A stretch of DNA of 64,000 bases from CAVWCW01 sp963753615 (GTDB lineage Bacteria; Pseudomonadota; Gammaproteobacteria; Chromatiales; Chromatiaceae). The position numbers were made by a program, and so were the translations under genes. Location: assembly GCA_963753615.1 (NCBI GenBank), contig CAVWCW010000014.1:1-64000 (forward strand), in the 5' to 3' direction. Every line of letters starts with the position of its first letter. The stretch's first letter is position 1. Below are positions 16,681 to 26,734 of the stretch, one piece after another. The notes below the pieces were generated by a model. The model saw only the letters and a list, made by a program, of their open reading frames with translations. It was not told the DNA's origin and ran no database searches.

Positions 16681-18174
16681 ATGGGGCTGCCCGGGCCGCG
16701 TATTCTGATTGTCGACGACCAGCGCCAGGACTTGGAGCTAGCGTCGGTGCTGCTGGAAAAGGATTTGGCGAAAGCCGAGCTGCACTTGGTGGGCGATGCC
16801 CTGGGCTATGCGGCCGCGTTGGGCGGCGATCCGTTCGACCTGGTTATCAGCGAGCGCCGTCCGGCCTGGGCCGGGGGGGCAGGTGTCATTGCCGCCCTGC
16901 GCCGCTGCTTTCCGCAGGCGGCGCTGATCCTGTTCAGCCGCGATGCCGACCCGGCCGACGACCTGGCCGCCGCCCGGCTCGGACTCGACTACCTGCTGGG
17001 GAAATCCAGCGCCGGCTTTATGCAGCTTCCCCTGGCCGCGCAGCATCTGCTGGCCAGCCGCGCGGCGGCCGATGGCGAACAGATGCCTGCGGCGCTGCTG
17101 CAGCGCCTGCCTGCGGGCCTGTTCGAACTCGACGCCGAGACACACCGCGTATCCTGCCTGAACCCGGCCTGCCAGCACTTGCTGCGGCAGAGCGGACGGC
17201 TGGATGCCCCGTCCCCCCGTCTGCCGGAACTGCTGGCGGCGGGTCCCGAACGGGAATTGCTGGAACGGGCCCTGGCGCTTGGCGAGCCCCTGAGCGAGCT
17301 GGATGCGCCGCTGGATTCCTCCAGAGCAGACGCACCAACCTGGGTGCGAATCTCTCTTTGGCCTTCGGCCCAGGGTCTCGAGGCCGGCTTCGAGGGGCTG
17401 CTTCTGGACGTCACCGATTGGCGTCGTCAGCTGCGCCAACTGGCGGGCAAATCTGAACGGTTGAGCCGTTCCAACGCGGACCTGGAACGTTTCGCCTACG
17501 TGGTGTCCCACGACCTCCAGCAACCGCTGGGCTATATCTCGCGCTACGCCAGTCTGCTCAAGGACGGCTATCTCACCCAGCTCGACAGCGATGCTCAGCG
17601 TTATCTGAAGCGGATCATCGACGCCAGCGACCACCTCCAGCAGATGGTCGACGACGTGCTCGCCTATTCCCGGGTCAGCTCCCGCGGCGGGGCCTTCGAA
17701 ATGGTCGACTTCGAACTTCTGGCCGATGCCGCCGCCGCGGAGTTAGAGGCCCTGTTTGCGGAGACCGGCGCCGGCTACCGGCGGGAGTCGCTGCCCCGGC
17801 TCGAGGCCGATGCGGCCCAGATCCAGCAATTGTTCACCAACCTGTTCGCCAACGCCGTGAAGTTCCGCGGTCCCCGCCCGCCAGACATCCGGCTGAGCGC
17901 AATTCAGGAGCGGGACCATTGGCGGTTCTGCGTGGCGGACAACGGGATCGGTATGCGGCCAGCGGACCAGGAACGGATCTTCGAAATGTTCCAGCGCCTG
18001 CACGGAGAGGACGAGTATCCCGGGACCGGGATCGGGCTCGCCATCTGCCGCGGGATCGTCGAACGCCACGGCGGCTCGATCTGGGTCGAGTCGGAGCCCG
18101 GCCAAGGCAGCCGCTTTTTCTTTACCATTCCGGCCAGTCAATCCAGTAAGCCGGAGCCTGTAGATGTTCGATGA
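16681..18174 (+). CDS. Sensor histidine kinase with degenerate receiver domain
   Basis: A 497-residue cytoplasmic kinase with no membrane span. A receiver-like domain occupies about residues 1-115 (ILIVDDQ acidic pocket), but the phosphoacceptor position reads Glu (DLVISERR) instead of Asp. A PAS-like region follows (about 145-255). The HisKA helix carries FAYVVSHDLQQPLGY, and the ATPase domain has the N box (LFTNLFANAVKF), DNGIGM and GTGIGLAIC. The start at 16681 is used because it begins the receiver fold. It overlaps the downstream REC-PAS-GGDEF-EAL gene by 11 nt, so they are a likely signalling pair. Confidence 0.82.
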   Translation: MGLPGPRILIVDDQRQDLELASVLLEKDLAKAELHLVGDALGYAAALGGDPFDLVISERRPAWAGGAGVIAALRRCFPQAALILFSRDADPADDLAAARLGLDYLLGKSSAGFMQLPLAAQHLLASRAAADGEQMPAALLQRLPAGLFELDAETHRVSCLNPACQHLLRQSGRLDAPSPRLPELLAAGPERELLERALALGEPLSELDAPLDSSRADAPTWVRISLWPSAQGLEAGFEGLLLDVTDWRRQLRQLAGKSERLSRSNADLERFAYVVSHDLQQPLGYISRYASLLKDGYLTQLDSDAQRYLKRIIDASDHLQQMVDDVLAYSRVSSRGGAFEMVDFELLADAAAAELEALFAETGAGYRRESLPRLEADAAQIQQLFTNLFANAVKFRGPRPPDIRLSAIQERDHWRFCVADNGIGMRPADQERIFEMFQRLHGEDEYPGTGIGLAICRGIVERHGGSIWVESEPGQGSRFFFTIPASQSSKPEPVDVR

Positions 18175-20317
18175 TGCCGTGCCCGCGCCCTGCCGGGTCT
18201 TGTTGATCGAAGATCAGGCGCCGGAGGCCGAGTACATTCAGGAACTCCTGGGACGTCCCCGGGGCGCATACAGCCTGGTCCACCGCGACCGCTTGCAAGC
18301 CGGGCTGGAGGCCTTGGCCGAAGGCCGCTTCGACGTGCTGCTGCTGGATCTCTGCCTCCCGGACAGCGTCGGCTACGACACTTTCGAGACCGCCCGGCGC
18401 GTGGCGCGGGAGGTCCCGATCATTCTCATGACGAATATCGACGACGAGGCCCTGGCCAACCGGGCGGTGCGCAACGGAGCCCAGGACTATCTGGTCAAGC
18501 GCCGAGTTCAAAGGGACGGCCTGGTGCGGGCCATTCGCTATGCCATCGAGCGTCATCGCATGGACAGCGCCCTGCGCCGCAGTGAGGAGCGCTACGCCCT
18601 GGCGGTACAAGGGGCCAATGACGGCGTCTGGGATTGGTCCCCGGAAAACGGCCGAGCCTATTGGTCCGCCCGCTGGGAGCAGATCCTCGGCTTTGCCGAA
18701 GGGGAGCTGGAGCAGCGCTTCGAAGCCTGGGGAGAACGGGTCCACCCGGACGATCGAACGGAATTCGAGCGGGCATTGGGAGCCCACCTTGCGGGGGAAA
18801 CACCCCAGTTCGCCCTTGAATATCGCCTGCGGGCCAAGGATGGAAGCTATGTCTGGGTGCTCAGCCGCGGCCTGGCGGTGCTCAATGAGCAGGGCGAACC
18901 GATCCGCATGGCCGGCTCCCTCACCGACATCACCGAGCGCAAGCAGATCGAGGCCCAGCTGCTTCACGACGCCCTGCACGACAGCTTGACCGGATTGCCG
19001 AACCGGGTCTTGCTGATGGACCGACTGGAACTGGCCCTGAACCAGTCGAGCCGCAGCAACGGCCGCGACTTTGCGGTGCTGCTGCTGGACCTGGACCGCT
19101 TCAAGATGGTAAACGACAGCTATGGACACGGCATCGGCGACCAGCTGTTGATGCGCATAGCCCGCATCCTAGAGGACAAGGTGCGCCCGGGCGACACGGT
19201 GGCGCGCCTCGGCGGGGACGAGTTCGCGGTCGTCGTCACCGGCCTGCGCACCCCAGGCGAAATCACCCACCTGGCCGCGCGCATGGTTAGCGCTTGCGAG
19301 CGCCAGTTACGCGTCTCGGGGCGCGACGTGTTCACGTCTGCAAGTATCGGTATCGCCCTCGGGTCCCGGGATTACCAGGATGCCGAGGAATTGTTGCGCG
19401 ACGCGGACATCGCGCTCTACCGGGCCAAGGCCGCGGGGCGCGGGAACTACAAAATCTTCGACCAGCGGATGCACGCCCGGGTAATGGGCCTGCAGCAGTT
19501 GGAGACCGAACTCAAGCGCGCGCTCGAGCGGCAGGAGTTCGTGATTCACTATCAACCCATCGTGGCCCTGGATAAGGACCGCATACAAGGCTTCGAGGCC
19601 CTGCTGCGCTGGCGCCACCCGGATAGGGGGTTGATTCCCCCCGGCGAGTTCATTCCGGTAGCGGAGGAGACCGGGGTGATCGTGCCTTTGGGCTGGTGGA
19701 CCCTGCGCACCGCCTGTCGGCAGATGCAGCAGTGGCGCGGCGACTTCCCCGACTATCGGGGGATGTCGTTGAGCGTCAATATCTCGGAGCGCCAGTTCAG
19801 CGAACCGGACATGGTCGCGGTGGTGCAGCGCATACTGGAAGAGACGGGCCTGCCCGCCAAGGATCTCTGCCTGGAGGTCACCGAGAGCCTGTTGTTGGAC
19901 CATGTGGAGGCGGCGCTGGAGAAGCTCGCTCAATTGCAGCGCCTGGGCGTGAAGCTGCATGTGGACGATTTCGGCACCGGTTACTCCTCCCTCAGCTATC
20001 TGCAGAAGTTTTCCTACGATTCACTCAAGATCGATCGCTCGTTTGTCCGCGCGCTGGACGGCAGCGAGGACTCGAGCGCCATCGTCAAGACCATAATCGC
20101 CCTCGGCAGGATGATGCGGATCGACGTCATTGCCGAGGGAGTCGAAAGCTTGGAGCAACTCGCCAGCCTGCGCGAGATGAAATGCCCCCAGGTGCAGGGC
20201 TTCTACTTCTCCAAACCGCTGGCCCAGGAGAGCGTACCCGACCTGCTGTCGTTAGACTCCAACTCGGGACGCGACGGCTGGGACCCCAATGGCTCGGGCC
20301 CCAGGCTCCAATCCTGA
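18164..20317 (+). CDS. Response regulator with REC-PAS-GGDEF-EAL domains
   Basis: A 717-residue soluble c-di-GMP regulator. REC (about 10-125) keeps the acceptor Asp in LLLDLCLPDS and the Lys in YLVKRR. PAS/PAC (about 145-270) ends in GSLTDITERKQIE. GGDEF (about 280-440) has RPGDTVARLGGDEF, that is an I-site RxxD five residues before the active site. EAL (about 455-700) has FEALLRW, SVNISERQ, EVTES, VDDFGTGYSSL and IAEGVES, so both catalytic domains look complete. The upstream overlapping kinase is the probable phosphodonor. Confidence 0.9.
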   Translation: MFDDAVPAPCRVLLIEDQAPEAEYIQELLGRPRGAYSLVHRDRLQAGLEALAEGRFDVLLLDLCLPDSVGYDTFETARRVAREVPIILMTNIDDEALANRAVRNGAQDYLVKRRVQRDGLVRAIRYAIERHRMDSALRRSEERYALAVQGANDGVWDWSPENGRAYWSARWEQILGFAEGELEQRFEAWGERVHPDDRTEFERALGAHLAGETPQFALEYRLRAKDGSYVWVLSRGLAVLNEQGEPIRMAGSLTDITERKQIEAQLLHDALHDSLTGLPNRVLLMDRLELALNQSSRSNGRDFAVLLLDLDRFKMVNDSYGHGIGDQLLMRIARILEDKVRPGDTVARLGGDEFAVVVTGLRTPGEITHLAARMVSACERQLRVSGRDVFTSASIGIALGSRDYQDAEELLRDADIALYRAKAAGRGNYKIFDQRMHARVMGLQQLETELKRALERQEFVIHYQPIVALDKDRIQGFEALLRWRHPDRGLIPPGEFIPVAEETGVIVPLGWWTLRTACRQMQQWRGDFPDYRGMSLSVNISERQFSEPDMVAVVQRILEETGLPAKDLCLEVTESLLLDHVEAALEKLAQLQRLGVKLHVDDFGTGYSSLSYLQKFSYDSLKIDRSFVRALDGSEDSSAIVKTIIALGRMMRIDVIAEGVESLEQLASLREMKCPQVQGFYFSKPLAQESVPDLLSLDSNSGRDGWDPNGSGPRLQS

Positions 20318-22194
20318 GCCGGCGCCGGCTCCCGGCCGCCGGCGCTGGGGCCCGGTTCCGGCGCTGGTCCTGGTGCTGGCCTGGAGCCTGGCTGCAGTCG
20401 GCGGCAATCAGTTGGCCGGCCACGCTTCGCCCTATCTGGCCATGCACGGCCAGGACCCTGTGCAATGGCAGGACTGGGGACCGGAGGTGTTGCGCCGGGC
20501 GCGCTCGGAAAACCGGTTGATTCTGATCTCCAGCGGCTATTTCGCCTGCCACTGGTGTCACGTCATGCAGCGCGAAAGCTACCAGAATGCAGCGGTTGCC
20601 GAACTGCTCAACCGCCACTTTATTCCCGTCAAGCTGGACCGGGAGCTGCATCCGGCCCTGGACGCCCACCTGATCGATTTCGTCGAACGCACCCGGGGCC
20701 AGGCCGGCTGGCCGTTGAACGTCTTCCTGACGCCCGAGGGCTATTCCCCTGGTCGGCCTGACCTATGCCCCTAAAGACCAGTTTCTGAGTCTGCTGCAAC
20801 GCCTCGTCGGGGCCTGGGCGGAGGAGGCGGAGACGCTGACGGATCTGACCCGGCGCGCCTCCGAGCAACGCAGGAACGAGCAGGCCTCCGCCGACACCGC
20901 CCCCCTGGACCGGCGGGTCTTGCGGCAATCCCTGATCGGAGCAGCCCTGGCCCTGGGCGACGAGATGGAAGGTGGTTTTGGCCGCCAGAGCCGCTTTCCC
21001 ATGGCCCCGCAACTGCGCGTGCTCCTGGCCCAGCTGGAAGCCGAAGACCACAGCGAACTGCGCCGGTTCCTGCAGCTGACCCTCGACCAGATGGCCACCC
21101 AGGGCCTGCGCGACCAGCTCGCGGGCGGTTTCTTTCGCTATACCGTGGACCCCGGTTGGCAGGTACCCCACTACGAGAAGATGCTCTATACCCAGGCCAT
21201 GCTCGTACCGGTCTATCTGCAGGCGGCTCGGGTGCTGCAAAGGCCGGACTACCGGGCGGTGGCGCGCGACACCCTGGACTTCGTCCTGCGCGAACTCGCA
21301 GCCGCCAACGGCGGTTACATCGCCAGCCTGTCCGCGGTCGATGCCCAGGGCGTGGAAGGCGGCTGTTATCTCTGGGATGAGCCTCGCCTGGCCCGGCTGC
21401 TGACCCCGGAGGAACTGGCCGCCGCGCGCCTGCGCTGGCGCCTGCGCGGGGTCCCGCCCACCGAGGGCGGCTATCTTCCGGTGCTCGACCTGACCCTGCC
21501 GGCCCTGGCCGAGGAATTGGAAATCCCACCAGAGCAGGCCGAACAACGGCTCGCCAGCGCCCGGGCCAAACTGCTGGCGGCGCGGGCCCAATGCGATCTC
21601 CCCAGGGACACCAAGGTCCTGGCGGCCTGGAACGGGCTGCTGCTCTCGGCACTGGCCGAGGCCGCGGCGGCCTTCGACGAACCCCGCTACCGGGAGGCCG
21701 GCGACGCCCTGGCGGATTTTCTGGCGCAACGCCTGTGGGACGGCCAGCGTCTGGCCCGCAGCCCGGATGGGGCGGGAAGCGCCGCGGTCGAGGACTATGC
21801 CTACCTGGCCCGGGCGCTCTGGGACTGGGGCCGATATCGGAATAGAAACGGAGATCTGGCGCTGGCGGTGCGCCTCGCCACTCAGGCCTGGGAACGCTTC
21901 TACGGCCCCGGCGGCTGGCGCGGCAGCGACGAGCTGGGCCTGCCCGGACAGGCCGAACAGCCGGTCTTGGCCGACGGCCCGCTGCCGTCCCCCAGCGCCT
22001 CGCTGATCGCTTTGAGTCTGGAGATGGCCGCCGGCGGCAGGCCCCCGGTCAGCGATGAGCGCCTGGGCCGGACCCTGCAGCAGACCCGAGGCCCGGTCCG
22101 CGATGACCCCTTCTGGCAGGCCGGCAGCAGCGGCCTGCTGCTGTCACCCGCTGCCGAGCCGGCGGCAGCGCCGGATCAGGCTCAGGGCCGGTAG
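20289..22194 (+). CDS. YyaL/SPATA20-like DUF255 thioredoxin-fold protein (frame broken by one extra base)
   Basis: An N-terminal hydrophobic segment (VPALVLVLAWSLAAVGG) suggests membrane anchoring or export. A DUF255 thioredoxin-like domain carries HASPYLAMHGQDPVQW, the signature CHWCHVM and GWPLNVFLTPEG. The remaining 420 residues form the (alpha/alpha)6-type C-terminal part (GGGF-like DQLAGGFFRYTVDPGWQVPHYEKMLYTQA, DTKVLAAWNGLLLSALAEA). The frame shifts near 20745-20749 (TATTCCCCTGG), and removing one base joins TPEGY to PLVGLTYAPKDQF. The repaired product is 634 residues. The start overlaps the preceding gene by 29 nt. Its biochemical role is unknown. Confidence 0.78.
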
Positions 22195-22493
22195 CGCATG
22201 CGGGTGCCGTGCAGCAACGAGAGGCTAATCTCGTCGGCGCTCAGCTCCGGCGGGAAATAGGCCCCGGAAATACGGGCCCCGTTGATACTCGCACCCTGCA
22301 GCCGGGTCTGGGAGAAATCCACCCCCCGCAGATCGGCGTGGCGCAGGTAACAATCGCTCATATCCAGCCCCGCCGCATCCAACTGCCGCAGGTCCGCCCC
22401 GCGCAGGTTGGCGCCCCGCAGGTCTACCGGCTCGCCGGCGGCCCGGCGCCGGTTGAATTCCTCCACCTCTCCGTCGAGCAGAAGTTCAAGCAT
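22182..22493 (-). CDS. Pentapeptide-repeat protein
   Basis: A 103-residue protein. After a helical N-terminus (MLELLLDGEVEEFNRRRAAG) come about ten A(D/N)LxX pentapeptides (DLRGANLRGADLRQLDAAGL and onward, then SGAYF), predicting a short right-handed quadrilateral helix. No function can be assigned. Its 3' end overlaps the end of the convergent yyaL-like gene by 13 nt. Confidence 0.8.
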   Translation of the reverse strand: MLELLLDGEVEEFNRRRAAGEPVDLRGANLRGADLRQLDAAGLDMSDCYLRHADLRGVDFSQTRLQGASINGARISGAYFPPELSADEISLSLLHGTRMRYRP

Positions 22494-22901
22494 GGCCTAA
22501 CAACCTCGATTCGATGCCAAGTTTCCGTTCACGCTGATTATATGCGCAAACGGTATCGGATGCCGGGGCGAGAAGAATCCGACAATGACGTTCCTCGTCA
22601 CCGAGGGTGACGGATTTCGTCACTTCCGCGCGATAGAAAACCTCCACCATGCCGTAGCGGCTTCAATGCCCGAGGCATCCCGATCCGGGCCGGGTAAAAC
22701 TGCATCCGGGCTGTAGCCCTTATAAACACTGGGCGCAGCCCTTGGTCGCCGCCTCGAGGCGGTCCGTTCGGTGCCGGTTCGGAGCGCTGAAATCTGCCGG
22801 ACTCGACACTTGGCACGCGAGTTGCTCTATCTGTAATGCGACCAATCTTCACCGGGCCAGTTGATACAACCCCATAGGGGATTGCCCGCCCAAAGTTCAG
22901 G
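22494..22901. other. Intergenic region upstream of pilA
   Basis: About 400 bases without a supported gene. It contains a perfect 14-bp palindrome CCGCCTCGAGGCGG at 22749-22762 and several short GGGCT/AGCCC repeats. The long leader before pilA may hold PilR-binding sites, which I cannot identify by eye. Confidence 0.4.
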
Positions 22902-22917
22902 TGGCATAGATTTATCA
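22902..22917 (+). promoter_or_regulatory. Candidate sigma-54 promoter of pilA
   Basis: TGGCATAGATTTATCA has the -24 GG (TGGCA) at the right distance from a -12 element, but the invariant GC reads TC. It lies 52 bases before the pilA start. Support comes mainly from the nearby pilS-pilR genes, whose products drive sigma-54-dependent pilA transcription in related bacteria. Confidence 0.4.
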
Positions 22918-22968
22918 GAGTCCATTCAGTGACGTTAACTCGACTAAGGTCGAACCCAGGAGAAAGAA

Positions 22969-23376
22969 ATGAAACATACCCAACAAGGCTTCACCCTTAT
23001 CGAACTCATGATCGTTGTTGCCATCATCGGCATCCTGGCCGCCATCGCGCTGCCCGCGTATCAGGACTACACCATCCGCGCCAAGGTGTCCGAGGGTGTG
23101 GTCGCCGCGAGCGCGGCCAAGGCAACTGTCTCCGAGAACCTGTCTAACCTTCCCCCGACAAATTCGTGTGACGGTGTTAGTACCGGCGTCATCGGCCTGA
23201 CAACTATTGGCTGTACCGCCGGCAACCCCACGACTATCGACGTATCGGTTGCTACCGGCATCAGCGCCACGGTTGTTACGTTCGATTTGGTAGGTACCTC
23301 GGCAGTCGGGGGCGTTACGTGGGACTGCAACAACCCCAGCGACCAGAAGTATGTTCCTGCTGAATGCCGCAACTAA
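22969..23376 (+). CDS. pilA: Type IV major pilin PilA
   Basis: A 135-residue prepilin. The short leader MKHTQQG ends at the PilD cleavage site before FTLIELMIVVAIIGILAAIALPAYQDY, with Glu5 present. The C-terminal disulfide (D-) region is bounded by WDC and EC near the end, closing a loop around NNPSDQKYVPA. It is preceded by AGGAGAAAG and followed by a strong terminator, so it is a single, probably highly expressed gene. pilR and pilS lie immediately downstream on the other strand. Confidence 0.93.
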   Translation: MKHTQQGFTLIELMIVVAIIGILAAIALPAYQDYTIRAKVSEGVVAASAAKATVSENLSNLPPTNSCDGVSTGVIGLTTIGCTAGNPTTIDVSVATGISATVVTFDLVGTSAVGGVTWDCNNPSDQKYVPAECRN

Positions 23377-23427
23377 GTTGCTCGAAACCGCTGGAGGCGC
23401 AGCCGAAAGGCTACTTCTCCGGCCTGG

Positions 23428-23462
23428 CAGCCCCGCCCATGCGGGGCTGTCCTGTTTTTTTG
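23428..23462 (+). terminator. Rho-independent terminator of pilA
   Basis: An 8-bp GC-rich stem (AGCCCCGC with GCGGGGCT, loop CCAT) is followed within 7 bases by a T-run. Confidence 0.9.
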
Positions 23463-23747
23463 TTTCTTTTTGGTCGCGTGATGCCCCATAAATTCACTTA
23501 TGGCTTTACAGCTATCGTCCCGAGAGTCTATTCCAATCCATAAAAGAGTCTGAAACAGGAGCTGAGGTTCTCTTGCGGTTCGGCGGGTTTTCAGCGGATA
23601 CTGACAGCGGATCTCCACAAGGGGCGTATGGTAGTCCACTTTTTCCCATCGCGACCGCGCCGAAGTCTTTCCCCGGTTGGTATTTTTTGGGGGTGCAGGG
23701 GGGCGGACCTTGACGGCCCGACTAATTGCTGGCGAGAGCCTAAATCT
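23463..23747. other. Gap between pilA terminator and pilR
   Basis: About 285 bases downstream of both pilA and pilR (convergent). A minus-strand frame across it has no ribosome site or protein character. A GT-rich run (23680-23705) contains a string of G. Confidence 0.4.
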
Positions 23748-25085
23748 CTATAGCTCGTCCAATTTCAGCTTGCTGAGCTTATAACGCAAGGAACGGAAGC
23801 TGATTCCCAGTTTCCGCGCGGCGGCGGTGCGGTTCCAATCGGTTTCCTCCAGCGCCTGGAGTATCGCCTGGCGTTCGATATCCTCGAGCATTTCGTCCAG
23901 CGGGCGGCCGTTCTGAGTCGGCTCGGTGTTCGGGCGCTGGGCGTCCGGCAGTCCGAGGTCGGCGACCTCGATGCGATCGCCGTCGCACAGGGCGTAGGCC
24001 CGTTCCAATATATTCTCGAGTTCCCGCACGTTGCCGGGGAAGGGGTATTTCAGCAGTGCCCGCAACCCAGACTCGCCCAGGGTCTTGCGAGGCTGGTTAA
24101 AGCGGTCGCAGATGCGGGTCAGGAGGTGCTCCGCGGTGGTGGTAATGTCTTCGCCGCGTTCCCGCAGGGGGGGCATGTGTAATTGAATGACATTCAGGCG
24201 GTAGTAGAGGTCTTGGCGGAAGCTGCCGCCGGCGACCAGGTTGGCCAACTCCTTGTGGGAGGCGCTCAGGATGCGCGCGTCCACCGGTATCTCTCGCTGC
24301 GCCCCGACCGGGCGAATGCTGCGTTCCTGAATGGCCCGTAACAGCTTTACCTGCATGTGTAGCGGCAGGTCTCCAACCTCGTCGAGGAACAGGGTCCCGC
24401 CGTTGGCTGCCTGAAACAGCCCTTCACGGTCGCTGGTGGCTCCGGTGAAACTGCCCTTGCGGTGGCCAAACAGCTCGCTCTCCATGAGCTCCTGAGGTAT
24501 GGCGCCGCAGTTGACCGGGACGAACGCACCCTCGGCCCGCGATCCCAGCTTATGGATCAGCCTTGCCGCCAGTTCCTTGCCGGTGCCGGATTCGCCGCTG
24601 ATGTAGACCGGAGCCTGGCTGCGCGCCAGTTTATGGATCATGGCCCGGGTCTTCTGCATGGCCGGCGAGTCACCAAGCATTGTCTGCTCGGCGGGGTCCC
24701 TGGACGGCTCGGACGGGGGCTGCAATTTTAGCGCGCTGGCCACGAGCCCGCGCAGGGATTCCAGCTCTACCGGCTTGGAAAGAAAATCGAAGGCCCCCGC
24801 TTTGAGCGCCTCGATGGCCGTCTCCATGCTGCCGTGGGCGGTGATCACCGCAACCGGTGTGTTTGGACTGCAGCGGCCGATGTCCCGCACCAGTTCGATG
24901 CCGTCGCCGTCCGGCAGCCGCATGTCGGTCAAGCAAAAGTCGAAGCGTTCCCGAGTCAGCAGGGCGCGGGCTGCGGCCAGATCGGCGGCAGGGCGGCAGG
25001 ATATGCCCATACGTGACAGGGTGATGTCCAGCAGTTCCAGAATATCCGGTTCGTCGTCTACGATCAGTGCCAAAGGTTCGCTCAT
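23748..25085 (-). CDS. pilR: Sigma-54-dependent response regulator PilR
   Basis: A 445-residue NtrC-family regulator. The receiver (about 1-120) has the acceptor in FCLTDMRLPDGDG and Lys in FLSKPVE. The AAA+ domain (about 135-370) carries Walker A GESGTGKE, the sigma-54 contact loop as GSFTGA and Walker B GGTLFLDEVGDLP. The C-terminal Fis-type helix-turn-helix is DWNRTAAARKLGISFRSLRYKLSK. Its start overlaps the pilS end by 4 nt. It should activate pilA from the sigma-54 promoter. Confidence 0.93.
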   Translation of the reverse strand: MSEPLALIVDDEPDILELLDITLSRMGISCRPAADLAAARALLTRERFDFCLTDMRLPDGDGIELVRDIGRCSPNTPVAVITAHGSMETAIEALKAGAFDFLSKPVELESLRGLVASALKLQPPSEPSRDPAEQTMLGDSPAMQKTRAMIHKLARSQAPVYISGESGTGKELAARLIHKLGSRAEGAFVPVNCGAIPQELMESELFGHRKGSFTGATSDREGLFQAANGGTLFLDEVGDLPLHMQVKLLRAIQERSIRPVGAQREIPVDARILSASHKELANLVAGGSFRQDLYYRLNVIQLHMPPLRERGEDITTTAEHLLTRICDRFNQPRKTLGESGLRALLKYPFPGNVRELENILERAYALCDGDRIEVADLGLPDAQRPNTEPTQNGRPLDEMLEDIERQAILQALEETDWNRTAAARKLGISFRSLRYKLSKLKLDEL

Positions 25086-26734
25086 GTCATTGCCTTCTGG
25101 CTGTTATTGCTGCCGTGGAACAGCAGACGAAAGCAACTGCCCCCTTCCGGCCGGGGCAAGTAGTTCAGATCGGCCTGGTTGCCGGCGCTCAGTTCCTTGG
25201 CGATGTACAGCCCCAAGCCGGTGCCCTTGTGGCGGGAAGTGAAAAAGGGCTCAAAGATCTGCTCGGCAACCTCCGGGGGCACTCCGGGCCCATCGTCAAT
25301 CACGTCCAGGTACGGGATGCCTGTGTCGGCGCTGCGCCCGCTGCGAATCTGGATGTGCGCCGGCCGGTCTTGCGCGCCGTGGGTGAGCGCATTGTCGCAC
25401 AGAATATTGAGCACTTGGTGCATCTGCTTCGGGTCCACATTGACCCGGATATCCTCGCCATCGAAGCGCACCTCGACGGCGCCTTCCCCCAAGCCCTGGT
25501 GTTGGCGGAATTCCTCGGCGAATTCGTTGACACAAGCCCGCAACCGCACCCCCCTCGGCTGGTAGACATTGGGCCGGGAGAGCTGCAACACGTTTTCGAT
25601 AATGGCGCTGACCCGCAGCGAGTTGGCGTGAATGATCTCGATCAGCCTGCGGTCGGGGACGGACAGTTCCGGGGATTCCCCGAGCAGCTGGCTGGCGTGG
25701 CTGACGGCACCCAGGGGGTTGCGGATCTCGTGGGCGATGCTGGCCGTCAAGCGCCCGAGAGATACCAGTTTTTCCCGCTGGGCGCGTCGCGTCAGGACCG
25801 AATAGTCCTGGAGCGAAATGATAGTGCCTGCTCCCGCTTCGCCGACAGGCACGAAGCTGGCCCGCAGCGGTTGGCCGGACGGTGTGCTGCGCAGCGGCGG
25901 GGTCTCGCTCTTGGGGTCGGCCTGCCAGCGCATCAGCGCTCCGGTCAATTCCGCTGAGATTTCCACCAGCGAAGCGCCCTCGCCCACAGCCGGTTGCTCC
26001 AGCAATTGCAGGGCCGCTTCATTGGTCAGGCGCACCCGGTTGTATTCATCCACTACCAAGATGCCGGTCTCTGCATGCTGAATAATGTACTCGTTTAGCC
26101 GCTCCAGATTGGCCAGGTCGGCGCCGCGCCGGCTGGCGAGTTCGGCGCTGCGGCTGGCCCTGGCACCCAGGGTGTGGGCCAGCAGTGCCATGGCGAACAT
26201 CAAGCCGCCGAGCATGCCGGCCTGGGAATATGCGGGGTCGAAAGGGACGAGCGTGGCAGCCGCGTAAATCTGGGCCGCGAGCACGCCGAGCGCGGCGGCG
26301 GCGGCGAATACCAGGGCAGTGCGCCCGGCGCTGAGCAAGCTTCCCCCCGCCACCGAAACCGCCAATAACATCCCCAGGCCACTGGCGACACCGCCGCTGG
26401 CGTACATCATCAGGCTGAAGGCGACAACGTCGGAATAAACAATGAAATGAGTCAGCACGCCTATGCTGCTCAGGCGTTTGAACATCAGCGCCAGGCTGGC
26501 GAGCACCAGAGCGAGGTAGGACAGACTGGTCCAGGCGTAGAACTGGGGATCGGCGTGACCGAGAAAACTCGGTCCCAGGCCACCTAAGAATAGGCCGGCC
26601 AACAAACTGGCCATGATCATCCGATACAGTTGGAACAGGATCAGGGCCGGTTCCACGGGTCCCGGGTCGAGCCGTGTCCGGCGCGCCGGCGTGACCCCCC
26701 GGGAACGCAGGAAGCCGGCTGGCTCAGTCCGCAT
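25082..26734 (-). CDS. pilS: Sensor histidine kinase PilS
   Basis: A 550-residue kinase. Six hydrophobic segments fill about residues 30-190, as in PilS. A PAS domain (about 215-310) includes ETGILVVDEYNRV. The phospho-His is in SIAHEIRNPLGAVSHASQLL (about 355) and the ATPase motifs are DNALTHG, DDGPGV and GTGLGLYIAKEL. It pairs with pilR through a 4-nt overlap. The N-terminal start is uncertain; 26734 overlaps the upstream PP0621 gene by 11 nt. Confidence 0.92.
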   Translation of the reverse strand: MRTEPAGFLRSRGVTPARRTRLDPGPVEPALILFQLYRMIMASLLAGLFLGGLGPSFLGHADPQFYAWTSLSYLALVLASLALMFKRLSSIGVLTHFIVYSDVVAFSLMMYASGGVASGLGMLLAVSVAGGSLLSAGRTALVFAAAAALGVLAAQIYAAATLVPFDPAYSQAGMLGGLMFAMALLAHTLGARASRSAELASRRGADLANLERLNEYIIQHAETGILVVDEYNRVRLTNEAALQLLEQPAVGEGASLVEISAELTGALMRWQADPKSETPPLRSTPSGQPLRASFVPVGEAGAGTIISLQDYSVLTRRAQREKLVSLGRLTASIAHEIRNPLGAVSHASQLLGESPELSVPDRRLIEIIHANSLRVSAIIENVLQLSRPNVYQPRGVRLRACVNEFAEEFRQHQGLGEGAVEVRFDGEDIRVNVDPKQMHQVLNILCDNALTHGAQDRPAHIQIRSGRSADTGIPYLDVIDDGPGVPPEVAEQIFEPFFTSRHKGTGLGLYIAKELSAGNQADLNYLPRPEGGSCFRLLFHGSNNSQKAMT

